Positions 25,901 to 36,655 of a DNA stretch of 64,000 bases are shown piece by piece (position 1 is the stretch's first letter; each line of letters begins with the position of its first letter). This stretch comes from Paenochrobactrum glaciei (lineage in GTDB: Bacteria; Pseudomonadota; Alphaproteobacteria; Rhizobiales; Rhizobiaceae), in contig NZ_BAAADE010000002.1 in the NCBI RefSeq assembly GCF_039522165.1, positions 372,001 to 436,000 of the forward strand. Direction: 5' to 3'. A program made the position numbers and the translations under genes. Under the pieces are notes generated by a model. The model saw nothing but the letters and a program-made list of their open reading frames with translations. It searched no databases and was not told the origin of the DNA.

Positions 25901-27077
25901 AGATACACTGGAAGGTAAAGTCGCGATTGCAGGTCCTAAGGGCTTCAAAAAAGGCGGCGCACTGACCCGTGATGTGATTTCGGAATATCCGCGTTCACAA
26001 TGGTGGCAGTTTGCTGTTGAAGACGAAAAGCTTCAGGGTGAAATTGAAGCGCTTCGCAACCAGTACGACGAATCCAAGAAGATGCTTGAAGCACGCTTCA
26101 TGGATAAGGTTGAAAAGGTTCAGCGCGGCGACGAAATGGCCCCTGGCGTGATGAAGATGGTCAAGGTCTTTGTTGCTGTTAAGCGCAAGATCCAGCCAGG
26201 TGATAAGATGGCCGGTCGTCACGGTAACAAGGGTGTGGTTTCCCGCATTCTGCCTGTTGAAGACATGCCGTTCCTGGAAGATGGTACACATGCGGATATC
26301 GTGCTTAACCCGTTGGGTGTGCCGTCCCGTATGAACGTGGGTCAGATTCTGGAAACGCATCTGGGCTGGGCTTGTGCCGGTATGGGTCGTAAGATCGGGG
26401 AACTGATCGACGCCTATAAGAAGACTGCAAATATTCAGCCGCTGCGCGATACTCTGGAAAATATCTATCCGGACAATGACCGCAACGAACCTGTCCGCAA
26501 CTATGATGATGAGTCGGTTCTGACACTGGCAAATCAGGTTAAGCGCGGCGTATCGATTGCCACACCTGTTTTTGACGGTGCTGTGGAAGCCGATATCAAT
26601 GCGATGCTGACAGATGCAGGCTTGGCAACATCGGGTCAGTCAACTCTTTATGATGGTCGTACCGGTGAGCCGTTCGATCGTCAGGTGACCATGGGCTACA
26701 TCTATATGTTGAAGCTCCATCACTTGGTTGACGACAAGATCCATGCTCGTTCGATCGGACCTTACTCGCTCGTCACACAGCAGCCGCTGGGTGGTAAAGC
26801 ACAGTTCGGTGGTCAGCGCTTCGGTGAAATGGAAGTCTGGGCTCTGGAAGCTTACGGTGCAGCATATACCTTGCAGGAAATGCTCACAGTTAAGTCTGAC
26901 GACGTGGCCGGCCGTACCAAGGTCTATGAAGCTATCGTACGTGGTGATGACACATTTGAAGCTGGTATTCCTGAGAGCTTTAACGTTCTCGTCAAGGAAA
27001 TGCGCTCACTGGGTCTCAACGTACAGCTCGATGACACGCGTGACGCTCAGCCACAGCTGCCGGACGCAGCCGAATAA
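22947..27077 (+). CDS. rpoB: DNA-directed RNA polymerase subunit beta
   Basis: RpoB forms half of the RNA polymerase active-site cleft. The 1376 residues are full length. The rifampicin-resistance cluster reads QLSQFMDQTNPLS followed by HKRRLSALGPGG, with Asp526, His536 and Ser541 at the classic resistance positions (E. coli 516, 526, 531) unaltered, so no common resistance substitution is seen. A start at 22947 follows GAGGAGCGACG; the open frame upstream to 22869 is noncoding leader. Confidence 0.99.
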   Translation: MAQTHSFNGRKRVRKFFGKIPEVAEMPNLIEVQKASYDQFLMVEEPAGGRLDEGLQAVFKSVFPIQDFSGASMLEFVSYEFEAPKFDVDECRQRDLTYSAPLKVTLRLIVFDIDEDTGAKSIKDIKEQDVYMGDMPLMTDNGTFIVNGTERVIVSQMHRSPGVFFDHDKGKTHSSGKLLFASRVIPYRGSWLDIEFDAKDVVFARIDRRRKLPVTSLLMALGMDGEEILSTFYNTVTYTRDGDDWRMPYSAERFKGMKVISDLVDADTGEVVLESGKKLTARAARQLAEKGLKAIKVTEDDLFGSYLAEDIVNYETGEIFLEAGDELDEKTLKVLIETGVDEINTLDIDHVNIGAYIRNTLAADKNESRQDALFDIYRVMRPGEPPTMDSAEAMFHSLFFDAERYDLSAVGRVKMNMRLDVDAEDTVRVLRKEDIVAVVKMLVELRDGRGEIDDIDNLGNRRVRSVGELMENQYRVGLLRMERAIKERMSSIEIDTVMPQDLINAKPAAAAVREFFGSSQLSQFMDQTNPLSEITHKRRLSALGPGGLTRERAGFEVRDVHPTHYGRICPIETPEGPNIGLINSLATFARVNKYGFIESPYRKIVDGKVTNDVVYLSAMEEAKHSVAQANAIIDDNGHFVDEFVVCRHAGEVMMMPRENVDLMDVSPKQLVSVAAALIPFLENDDANRALMGSNMQRQAVPLVRAEAPFVGTGMEPIVARDSGAAIAARRGGIVDQVDATRIVIRATEDLDPSKSGVDIYRLMKFQRSNQNTCINQRPLVRVGDRIGKGDIIADGPSTDLGDLALGRNVLVAFMPWNGYNYEDSILLSEKIVSDDVFTSIHIEEFEVAARDTKLGPEEITRDIPNVSEEALKNLDEAGIVYIGAEVNPGDILVGKITPKGESPMTPEEKLLRAIFGEKASDVRDTSMRMPPGTYGTIVEVRVFNRHGIEKDERAMAIEREEIERLAKDRDDEQAILDRNTYGRLVDTLEGKVAIAGPKGFKKGGALTRDVISEYPRSQWWQFAVEDEKLQGEIEALRNQYDESKKMLEARFMDKVEKVQRGDEMAPGVMKMVKVFVAVKRKIQPGDKMAGRHGNKGVVSRILPVEDMPFLEDGTHADIVLNPLGVPSRMNVGQILETHLGWACAGMGRKIGELIDAYKKTANIQPLRDTLENIYPDNDRNEPVRNYDDESVLTLANQVKRGVSIATPVFDGAVEADINAMLTDAGLATSGQSTLYDGRTGEPFDRQVTMGYIYMLKLHHLVDDKIHARSIGPYSLVTQQPLGGKAQFGGQRFGEMEVWALEAYGAAYTLQEMLTVKSDDVAGRTKVYEAIVRGDDTFEAGIPESFNVLVKEMRSLGLNVQLDDTRDAQPQLPDAAE

Positions 27078-27085
27078 ATTTTACA

Positions 27086-27113
27086 GGCGCGCTATGGTTT
27101 TCCATAGTGCGCC
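27086..27113 (+). other. 12-bp hairpin between rpoB and rpoC
   Basis: GGCGCGCTATGG / CCATAGTGCGCC with a TTTT loop pairs over 12 bp with one G-U pair. No T-run follows, so transcription should continue; mRNA processing or pausing is more likely. Confidence 0.6.
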
Positions 27114-27224
27114 CGTATTGTCAGTTTAAACGGCAGTAACAGCGAATTCTATTTACGGTGATAAGGTATCCTCCTCTATCGCTGACGACACAAAGGGCGG
27201 CGGATCGCCCTCAAGGAGAACGGC

Positions 27225-30200
27225 ATGAACCAAGAGGTCATGAATCTTTTCAATCCTCAGGCTCCGGCGCAGACGTTCGATTCCATCAGAATCTCGATCG
27301 CCAGCCCTGAGAAGATTCTGTCCTGGTCATACGGCGAGATCAAAAAGCCGGAGACGATCAACTATCGTACGTTCAAACCTGAACGCGATGGTCTTTTCTG
27401 TGCGCGCATCTTTGGCCCGATCAAGGATTACGAATGCTTGTGCGGTAAGTACAAGCGTATGAAATACAAAGGCATCATCTGCGAAAAATGCGGCGTTGAA
27501 GTCACATTATCGCGCGTACGTCGTGAGCGCATGGGTCATATTGAACTCGCTGCTCCGGTTGCGCATATCTGGTTCCTGAAATCCCTGCCAAGCCGCATCG
27601 GTACACTGATGGATATGACGCTCAAGGATATTGAGCGCGTTCTCTATTTTGAAAACTACATCGTTACCGAACCAGGTCTGACTTCCCTGAAAGAGCATCA
27701 GCTGCTTTCAGAAGAAGAATACATGATCGCGGTTGACGAATTCGGCGAAGATCAGTTCACGGCGCTTATTGGTGCAGAAGCAATCTATGAAATGCTGGCC
27801 GCTATGGATCTGGCAAAAATTGCTGCCGATCTGCGCGTTGAACTGGCTGAAACCACATCAGAACTTAAAACTAAGAAGCTGATGCGTCGCCTGAAGATCG
27901 TTGAAAACTTCATGGAATCGGGCAACCGTCCTGAGTGGATGATCATGAAGACCGTTCCGGTTATCCCACCGGATCTGCGTCCGTTGGTGCCACTGGATGG
28001 CGGTCGTTTTGCGACTTCCGATCTGAACGATCTTTACCGCCGCGTGATCAACCGTAACAACCGCTTGAAGCGTTTGATCGAGTTGCGTGCGCCTGGCATC
28101 ATTATTCGCAACGAAAAGCGTATGCTTCAGGAAGCTGTTGATGCGCTGTTTGATAATGGTCGTCGTGGCCGCGTCATCACCGGTGCGAACAAGCGTCCGC
28201 TGAAGTCCCTTTCAGACATGCTTAAGGGTAAGCAGGGTCGTTTCCGTCAGAACTTGCTCGGTAAGCGCGTCGACTATTCCGGTCGTTCGGTTATCGTGAC
28301 CGGTCCTGAGCTGAAATTGCACCAGTGCGGCCTGCCGAAGAAAATGGCTTTGGAACTTTTCAAGCCGTTTATCTACGCACGTCTTGACGCCAAAGGCTTC
28401 TCTTCAACTGTTAAACAGGCCAAGAAGCTGGTTGAAAAAGAACGTCCGGAAGTTTGGGATATTCTTGACGAAGTGATCCGTGAGCATCCGGTTCTTCTGA
28501 ACCGTGCGCCTACGCTGCACCGTCTTGGTATTCAGGCATTCGAACCAACCCTGATTGAAGGTAAGGCAATTCAGCTGCACCCGCTCGTATGTACTGCGTT
28601 TAACGCGGACTTTGACGGTGACCAGATGGCTGTTCACGTGCCGCTGTCTTTGGAAGCACAGCTTGAAGCACGCGTTCTGATGATGTCGACCAACAATATT
28701 CTGCATCCTGCAAACGGTCTGCCGATTATTGTTCCTTCGCAGGATATGGTTCTCGGTCTTTACTATCTGTCGATTGTTGCAGAAAACGAACCTGGTCAGG
28801 GTATGGTGTTCGCCGATATGGGCGAATTGCATCATGCGCTGGAAAGCAAGGTTATTACACTGCACACCAAGATCAAAGGTCGTTACAAGACCGTTGATGC
28901 TGATGGTAATCCGGTTTCCAAGATTTATGACACCACTCCTGGTCGTCTGATTTTGGGTGAATTGCTGCCGAAGAACGTCAATGTTCCTTTCGACATTTGC
29001 AATCAGGAGATGACCAAGAAGAACATCTCCAAGATGATCGATATGGTTTACCGTCATTGCGGTCAGAAAGAGACAGTGATCTTCTGTGACCGCGTGATGC
29101 AGCTTGGTTTTGCACATGCGTGCCGCGCCGGTATTTCGTTTGGTAAGGATGACATGGTCATTCCTGATACCAAGGCGAAGATCGTTGCCGACACCGAAGC
29201 TTTGGCCACCGAATATGAACAGCAGTACAATGACGGTCTGATCACTCAGGGCGAAAAGTACAACAAGGTTGTTGATGCTTGGGGTAAAGCCACCGACAAG
29301 ATTACCGAAGAAATGATGGCTCGTATTAAGGCCGTTGAATTTGATCCGGTAACCGGTCGTCAGAAGCAGATGAACTCGATCTACATGATGTCGCATTCCG
29401 GTGCGCGTGGATCGGTCAACCAGATGCGTCAGCTTGGCGGTATGCGTGGTCTGATGGCCAAGCCTTCAGGTGAGATTATCGAAACACCGATTATCTCGAA
29501 CTTTAAAGAAGGTCTGACCGTTAACGAATACTTCAACTCCACACACGGTGCCCGTAAGGGTCTTGCCGATACAGCGTTGAAGACTGCGAACTCCGGTTAC
29601 CTGACACGTCGTCTTGTTGACGTGGCGCAGGATGCGATCATCTCCGAAGTTGATTGTGGTGCTGATATTGGTCTGACCATGCAGCCTATCGTCGATGCCG
29701 GTCAGATTGTTGCCTCCATTGGTCAGCGCGTTCTCGGCCGTACAGCTCTCGATGCAATCCTGCATCCGCTGACAGCTGAAGTGATCGTTGAAGCCGGTGA
29801 GATGATTGAAGAGCAGCATGTCGATCTGATCGAAAAAGCTGGTATTCAGTCCATCCGCATCCGTTCGGCTCTGACCTGTCAGACACGTAACGGCGTGTGT
29901 GCCAAGTGCTATGGTCGTGACCTTGCACGCGGTACTCCGGTTAACCAGGGTGAAGCAGTTGGTGTTATCGCTGCGCAGTCCATTGGTGAGCCTGGTACAC
30001 AGCTGACCATGCGTACGTTCCACTTGGGCGGTACAGCGCAGGTTGTTGATAGTTCTTACCTTGAAGCCTCTTATGAAGGCACAGTCACATTGCGTAACCG
30101 CAACGTGGTACGTAACTCTGACGGCCAGCTGGTTGTCATGGGCCGTAACATGGCTGTTGTCATCATGGATGCCGGTGGCAAAGAACGTGCAAGCCATCGT

Positions 30201-31427
30201 GTTACCTACGGTTCACGTCTGTTCGTGGATGAGGGTGATGCAGTCCGTCGCGGTCAGCGTATTGCGGAATGGGATCCATATACCCGTCCGATCGTTACCG
30301 AAGTTGAAGGTATTGCTGAGTTTGAAGACCTCGTTGATGGTCTTTCGGTTCAGGAAACCACCGATGAATCAACCGGTATCACCAAGCGCGTTGTTATCGA
30401 CTGGCGTTCAACACCACGCGGTGCAGATCTGAAGCCGGCACTTGTCATTAAAGACAAGAGCGGCAAGATCGCGAAGCTTTCAAAGGGTGGCGAAGCCCGC
30501 TTCCAGCTCTCTGTCGAAACCATTCTTTCGATTGAGCCGGGCGCAACGGTTAAAGCCGGTGACGTTATTGCGCGTCTTCCGCTTGAAAGTGCCAAGACCA
30601 AGGATATTACCGGTGGTCTGCCGCGCGTTGCTGAATTGTTCGAAGCACGTCGTCCGAAGGATCATGCGATCATCGCTGAAATCGATGGTACAATCCGCTT
30701 CGGCCGCGACTACAAGAACAAGCGTCGTATTGTTATTGAGCCAAGTGACAGCACGATTGAACCAGCAGAATATTTGATCCCTAAGGGTAAGCCTTTCCAT
30801 CTCCAGGATGGTGATGCGATCGAAAAGGGTGATTATATTCTCGATGGTAATCCGGCACCACACGACATTCTTGCTATTAAGGGTGTTGAAGCGCTGGCGT
30901 CCTATCTGGTTAATGAAATCCAGGAAGTTTACCGTCTGCAGGGCGTGTTGATCAACGATAAGCACATTGAAGTCATCGTACGTCAGATGTTGCAGAAAGT
31001 TGAAATCACCGAATCCGGCGATAGCGGTTACATCCCGGGTGATCATGTTGATCGCATCGAACTCGATGAAATCAACGATCGTCTGATCGAAGAGGGCAAG
31101 AAGCCAGGTGTTGGTACTCCGGTACTGTTGGGTATTACCAAGGCTTCGTTGCAGACACCTTCGTTCATCTCTGCTGCTTCCTTCCAGGAAACAACACGCG
31201 TTCTGACCGAAGCTGCTGTTGCCGGTAAGATGGATACATTGCAGGGTCTGAAGGAAAACGTGATTGTTGGTCGTCTGATCCCGGCAGGTACCGGTGGCAT
31301 GACCAACCAGATCCGCCGGATCGCTTCTGCCCGTGATGAACTGATCATTGACGAGCGCAAGAAATCTTCCGGTGCTGCAACAGCAGATGCCATGTTGGTT
31401 GATATGACCAAAGGCGCTGCCGAGTAA
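27225..31427 (+). CDS. rpoC: DNA-directed RNA polymerase subunit beta'
   Basis: RpoC carries the catalytic centre of RNA polymerase. The 1400 residues include the N-terminal zinc site (CLCGKYKRMKYKGIICEKCG), the catalytic NADFDGD at 460-466 holding three Mg-binding Asp, the second zinc site (CQTRNGVCAKCYG) and QSIGEPGTQLTMRTFH. It has a leader of 147 bases after rpoB with an internal hairpin and ends in a clear terminator. Confidence 0.99.
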   Translation: MNQEVMNLFNPQAPAQTFDSIRISIASPEKILSWSYGEIKKPETINYRTFKPERDGLFCARIFGPIKDYECLCGKYKRMKYKGIICEKCGVEVTLSRVRRERMGHIELAAPVAHIWFLKSLPSRIGTLMDMTLKDIERVLYFENYIVTEPGLTSLKEHQLLSEEEYMIAVDEFGEDQFTALIGAEAIYEMLAAMDLAKIAADLRVELAETTSELKTKKLMRRLKIVENFMESGNRPEWMIMKTVPVIPPDLRPLVPLDGGRFATSDLNDLYRRVINRNNRLKRLIELRAPGIIIRNEKRMLQEAVDALFDNGRRGRVITGANKRPLKSLSDMLKGKQGRFRQNLLGKRVDYSGRSVIVTGPELKLHQCGLPKKMALELFKPFIYARLDAKGFSSTVKQAKKLVEKERPEVWDILDEVIREHPVLLNRAPTLHRLGIQAFEPTLIEGKAIQLHPLVCTAFNADFDGDQMAVHVPLSLEAQLEARVLMMSTNNILHPANGLPIIVPSQDMVLGLYYLSIVAENEPGQGMVFADMGELHHALESKVITLHTKIKGRYKTVDADGNPVSKIYDTTPGRLILGELLPKNVNVPFDICNQEMTKKNISKMIDMVYRHCGQKETVIFCDRVMQLGFAHACRAGISFGKDDMVIPDTKAKIVADTEALATEYEQQYNDGLITQGEKYNKVVDAWGKATDKITEEMMARIKAVEFDPVTGRQKQMNSIYMMSHSGARGSVNQMRQLGGMRGLMAKPSGEIIETPIISNFKEGLTVNEYFNSTHGARKGLADTALKTANSGYLTRRLVDVAQDAIISEVDCGADIGLTMQPIVDAGQIVASIGQRVLGRTALDAILHPLTAEVIVEAGEMIEEQHVDLIEKAGIQSIRIRSALTCQTRNGVCAKCYGRDLARGTPVNQGEAVGVIAAQSIGEPGTQLTMRTFHLGGTAQVVDSSYLEASYEGTVTLRNRNVVRNSDGQLVVMGRNMAVVIMDAGGKERASHRVTYGSRLFVDEGDAVRRGQRIAEWDPYTRPIVTEVEGIAEFEDLVDGLSVQETTDESTGITKRVVIDWRSTPRGADLKPALVIKDKSGKIAKLSKGGEARFQLSVETILSIEPGATVKAGDVIARLPLESAKTKDITGGLPRVAELFEARRPKDHAIIAEIDGTIRFGRDYKNKRRIVIEPSDSTIEPAEYLIPKGKPFHLQDGDAIEKGDYILDGNPAPHDILAIKGVEALASYLVNEIQEVYRLQGVLINDKHIEVIVRQMLQKVEITESGDSGYIPGDHVDRIELDEINDRLIEEGKKPGVGTPVLLGITKASLQTPSFISAASFQETTRVLTEAAVAGKMDTLQGLKENVIVGRLIPAGTGGMTNQIRRIASARDELIIDERKKSSGAATADAMLVDMTKGAAE

Positions 31428-31433
31428 GAAATG

Positions 31434-31465
31434 AAAAAGCGGCCTGAATTTCAGGCCGCTTTTTT
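31434..31465 (+). terminator. Terminator after rpoC
   Basis: AAAAAGCGGCCTGA / TCAGGCCGCTTTTTT is a long GC-rich stem with a T-run. It ends the rpoBC transcript. Confidence 0.92.
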
Positions 31466-31483
31466 CATATCTTGATAGCTATT

Positions 31484-31517
31484 AAAAAAAGACCGCCGGT
31501 GAGGGCGGTCTTTTTTT
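31484..31517 (-). terminator. Second terminator, serving the minus-strand acidic-protein gene
   Basis: The stem GACCGCC / GGCGGTC with a 6-base loop is flanked by seven As and seven Ts, so it works in either direction. It lies directly after the stop codon of the convergent gene. Confidence 0.85.
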
Positions 31518-31534
31518 GTTTGTAATGCCAAGTC

Positions 31535-31855
31535 TTATTCTTCGTCTTCTTCTTCCTCTTCATCGTCACCATCAAATTCGATGAGGGCAACTTCACCGCC
31601 ACGGGCAGTTTCCCATGCACTGCGGTGCGGTTCTTCATCCGGCTGATCTTCAATTGTGCCAACTTCAAGAAGTTCGGCTTCATGATAGCCTTCTTCAGCC
31701 AGAATGCTCAGAGCCAGATCAACGAGGTTTTCATCTTCTTTGTTGGTGAGAAGGAGATGAACTTCGATCGATTCATCACTGCCTTCATTCCAGACATCGG
31801 CGATGATGAGATGAACCGGAAGATCGGTTTTCGGTGTTTCAGTTGTGGAAGACAT
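31535..31855 (-). CDS. Small acidic protein of unknown function between rpoC and rpsL
   Basis: The 106-residue product has no signal peptide. Its core (LPVHLIIADVWNEGSDESIEVHLLLTNKEDE ... LALSILAEEGYHEAELLEVG) looks like a compact alpha/beta domain; the last 10 or so residues are almost all Asp and Glu. I start at the ATG at 31855 behind AAGGAT; the frame is open to 31930. It is the only minus-strand gene between 17.0 and 61.2 kb and is bounded by a terminator on one side and the rpsL promoter region on the other. I do not recognise the family; a nucleic-acid-mimic or ribosome-associated role is a guess. Confidence 0.78.
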   Translation of the reverse strand: MSSTTETPKTDLPVHLIIADVWNEGSDESIEVHLLLTNKEDENLVDLALSILAEEGYHEAELLEVGTIEDQPDEEPHRSAWETARGGEVALIEFDGDDEEEEEDEE

Positions 31856-32331
31856 TAGGGAATCCTTGAAATTTCGTTTGCTTTTCGACTCAGTCGTGGT
31901 TGAATAGCTTTTGTTAGGGCTGACCGCCATCCTAAACGGTTAAAACATCGTTGACGATGCGAAATAATTGCTGGTCCCCGCATTTCGGCATGCTTTGCGC
32001 TGCCCAAATCGTTAAAATTTCCTTAACCAAGTGTCTGTTTTAAGAAAGTTAAGGGGCAGACCTTGACGCGGGAGCGTTAAACGCGTATCAGCAGCCCATC
32101 TGAGCCGATGTGAGACTAGCTTTTTCGGGGTGACTCACCCTGAAGTTCATCTCAAACAGGGTTCGTTTTACTTACGCAATGCAACTTGCCGTTCGCATGA
32201 AACGAAAGTTTCCTCTGCTTTTGTTCGGGATGGATACCGCTAGGTACGCTATACCCGAATTTGTGCATGTTTATAACGTAGAAACGGCCCAATTGGGCAG
32301 AGATACGAGTTTTTTGAAAGAGGAAGGTGCT
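31856..32331. promoter_or_regulatory. Divergent promoter and leader region before rpsL
   Basis: The 476 bases hold no gene. They contain the candidate promoter at 32063 (next entry) and a GGGTGA-C-TCACCC hairpin at 32128-32140 in the leader RNA. The minus-strand gene must also start here. Confidence 0.55.
32063..32091 (+). promoter_or_regulatory. Candidate promoter of the str (rpsL) operon
   Basis: CTTGACG with TTGACG at 32063-32068, a 17-base spacer and TATCAG at 32086-32091 fits the alphaproteobacterial sigma-70 pattern. It leaves a 240-base leader. Confidence 0.5.
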
Positions 32332-32703
32332 ATGCCTACCGTAAACCAGTTGATCCGCAAGCCGCGCACTGCGCCGGTAAAGCGTAATAAAGTGCCTGCT
32401 TTGCAGGCAAATCCACAGAAGCGTGGCGTTTGCACCCGCGTTTACACCACAACCCCTAAGAAGCCTAACTCGGCTCTTCGTAAGGTTGCCAAAATCCGTT
32501 TGACCAATGGCTTTGAAGTCATCGGCTACATTCCGGGTGAAGGCCACAATCTTCAGGAGCACTCCGTGGTCATGATCCGCGGCGGCCGCGTAAAGGATTT
32601 GCCGGGTGTGCGTTATCACATCATCCGTGGTGTGCTTGATACACAAGGTGTTAAAAACCGTAAACAGCGTCGTTCGCTGTATGGTGCTAAGCGTCCTAAA
32701 TAA
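32332..32703 (+). CDS. rpsL: 30S ribosomal protein S12
   Basis: S12 controls decoding accuracy. The 123 residues are the standard length, with TTPKKPNSALRK (Lys43, Lys44) and GGRVKDLPGVRYH (Lys88). These Lys residues are unchanged, so no common streptomycin-resistance mutation is present. The frame extends upstream to 32179, but GAGGAAGGTGCT before the ATG at 32332 marks the true start. Confidence 0.98.
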   Translation: MPTVNQLIRKPRTAPVKRNKVPALQANPQKRGVCTRVYTTTPKKPNSALRKVAKIRLTNGFEVIGYIPGEGHNLQEHSVVMIRGGRVKDLPGVRYHIIRGVLDTQGVKNRKQRRSLYGAKRPK

Positions 32704-32771
32704 GAATTTTCCGGGGATACCGGCCGCCATGATGGCGAGTTGAGCCCGATGTAATTGAAAGACTAGAATAC

Positions 32772-33242
32772 ATGTCTAGACGCCATAAAGCTGAGAAGCG
32801 TGAGATCAATCCGGATCCAAAGTTTGGAGATCTCGTCATCACCAAGTTCATGAATGCAGTAATGCTTCATGGTAAGAAGTCGACTGCTGAAGGTATCGTT
32901 TACGGCGCGTTGTCCGCGATCGAAGCGAAGGCCAAGCAGGAGCCTGTCGCCCTGTTTCATCAGGCGCTTGATAACGTAGCTCCGCACGTTGAAGTGCGTT
33001 CGCGTCGCGTTGGTGGTGCAACCTATCAGGTTCCGGTTGACGTTCGACCAGACCGCCGTCAGGCACTGGCGATCCGTTGGTTGATCACAGCTGCTCGTAA
33101 CCGCAACGAAACCACTATGGTTGATCGTTTGTCGGGTGAGTTGCTTGATGCAGCTAACAACCGTGGTTCTGCTGTTAAGAAGCGTGAAGACACGCATCGT
33201 ATGGCAGAGGCAAACCGCGCCTTCTCGCATTACCGTTGGTAA
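32772..33242 (+). CDS. rpsG: 30S ribosomal protein S7
   Basis: S7 initiates assembly of the 30S head. The 156 residues start MSRRHKAEKREINPD and include EVRSRRVGGATYQVPVDVRP and the C-terminal RMAEANRAFSHYRW. In E. coli S7 represses the str operon; here it follows rpsL by 68 bases. Confidence 0.98.
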   Translation: MSRRHKAEKREINPDPKFGDLVITKFMNAVMLHGKKSTAEGIVYGALSAIEAKAKQEPVALFHQALDNVAPHVEVRSRRVGGATYQVPVDVRPDRRQALAIRWLITAARNRNETTMVDRLSGELLDAANNRGSAVKKREDTHRMAEANRAFSHYRW

Positions 33243-33272
33243 TCATCGAACTCTATTCAAAGAGCAGAAAAC

Positions 33273-35357
<2,085 letters not shown>

Positions 35358-35416
35358 TTCATTTTACGTAAGTCAATCAAGAATGCCTGAGCAGGCTAAA
35401 CTAATGGAGAGCTCAG

Positions 35417-36592
35417 ATGGCTAAAAGTAAATTTGAACGTAATAAGCCACACGTTAACATCGGCACCATCGGTCACGTTGACCATGGTAAGACCTCGTTG
35501 ACAGCTGCTATCACCAAATTCTTTGGTGACTTCCGCGCATACGATCAGATCGATGCTGCACCGGAAGAAAAAGCACGTGGTATCACCATTTCAACTTCCC
35601 ACGTTGAATATGAAACCGAAAACCGTCACTACGCACACGTCGACTGCCCAGGTCACGCTGACTATGTTAAGAACATGATCACCGGTGCTGCTCAGATGGA
35701 CGGCGCGATCCTCGTTGTTAACGCTGCTGATGGTCCAATGCCACAGACCCGTGAGCACATCCTGCTCGCTCGTCAGGTTGGTGTTCCTGCGATCGTTGTC
35801 TTCTTGAACAAAGTTGACCAGGTTGACGATGCTGAACTGCTCGAACTCGTAGAAATGGAAGTTCGTGAACTTCTGTCGAAATATGACTTCCCAGGCGACG
35901 ATATTCCTGTTGTTAAGGGCTCGGCTCTTGCAGCTCTGGAAGATTCAGACAAGACCATCGGTGAAGATGCAATTCGCGAACTGATGGCTGCTGTTGACAG
36001 CTACATCCCAACTCCAGAACGTCCTGTTGACCAGCCGTTCCTGATGCCAATCGAAGACGTATTCTCGATCTCCGGTCGTGGTACAGTTGTTACCGGTCGT
36101 GTAGAGCGCGGTATCGTTAAAGTTGGTGAAGAAGTTGAAATTGTTGGTATCAAAGCTACGGGCAAGACAACTGTTACCGGCGTTGAAATGTTCCGCAAGC
36201 TGCTCGATCAGGGCCAGGCTGGCGATAACATCGGTGCACTGGTTCGTGGTGTAGGCCGTGAAGACGTTGAACGTGGTCAGGTTCTCTGCAAGCCAGGTTC
36301 CGTTAAGCCACACACCAAGTTCAAGGCAGAAGCTTATATTCTGACCAAGGAAGAAGGCGGCCGTCATACTCCGTTCTTCACCAACTACCGTCCTCAGTTC
36401 TACTTCCGTACAACTGACGTTACCGGTATTGTAACCTTGCCAGAAGGCGTTGAAATGGTTATGCCAGGTGACAACGTTTCTGTTGATGTTGCGCTGATCG
36501 TACCTATCGCTATGGAAGAAAAGCTCCGCTTTGCTATCCGCGAAGGTGGCCGTACCGTTGGTGCCGGCGTCGTCGCTTCCATCATCGAATAA
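35417..36592 (+). CDS. tuf: Elongation factor Tu, copy 2
   Basis: The encoded 391-residue protein is identical to copy 1 at 17675. It sits between fusA and rpsJ, the classical tufA context of the str operon. Synonymous differences from copy 1 occur near codons 3, 9 and 10 and at a few places in the middle; the rest matches base for base, while the upstream and downstream flanks differ completely. The ribosome site is GGAGAGCTCAG. Confidence 0.99.
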   Translation: MAKSKFERNKPHVNIGTIGHVDHGKTSLTAAITKFFGDFRAYDQIDAAPEEKARGITISTSHVEYETENRHYAHVDCPGHADYVKNMITGAAQMDGAILVVNAADGPMPQTREHILLARQVGVPAIVVFLNKVDQVDDAELLELVEMEVRELLSKYDFPGDDIPVVKGSALAALEDSDKTIGEDAIRELMAAVDSYIPTPERPVDQPFLMPIEDVFSISGRGTVVTGRVERGIVKVGEEVEIVGIKATGKTTVTGVEMFRKLLDQGQAGDNIGALVRGVGREDVERGQVLCKPGSVKPHTKFKAEAYILTKEEGGRHTPFFTNYRPQFYFRTTDVTGIVTLPEGVEMVMPGDNVSVDVALIVPIAMEEKLRFAIREGGRTVGAGVVASIIE

Positions 36593-36604
36593 TATTGATT
36601 GTGC

Positions 36605-36635
36605 AGGGACGTTTCTTGATATATGGAACGTCCCT
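36605..36635 (+). other. Hairpin in the rpsJ leader
   Basis: AGGGACGTT / AACGTCCCT pairs over 9 bp around a 13-base loop, between tuf copy 2 and rpsJ. In E. coli the S10 leader is the L4-controlled attenuator; here the spacer is only 63 bases, so that mechanism is not assumed. Confidence 0.5.
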
Positions 36636-36655
36636 CGTAACAAGGAAAAGACGAA

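Noticed and set aside
28404..29396. 330-residue minus-strand ORF inside rpoC
   Set aside because: Antisense to a strongly conserved gene, with no ribosome site and a His/Asn/Thr-rich composition typical of an open antisense frame created by codon bias.
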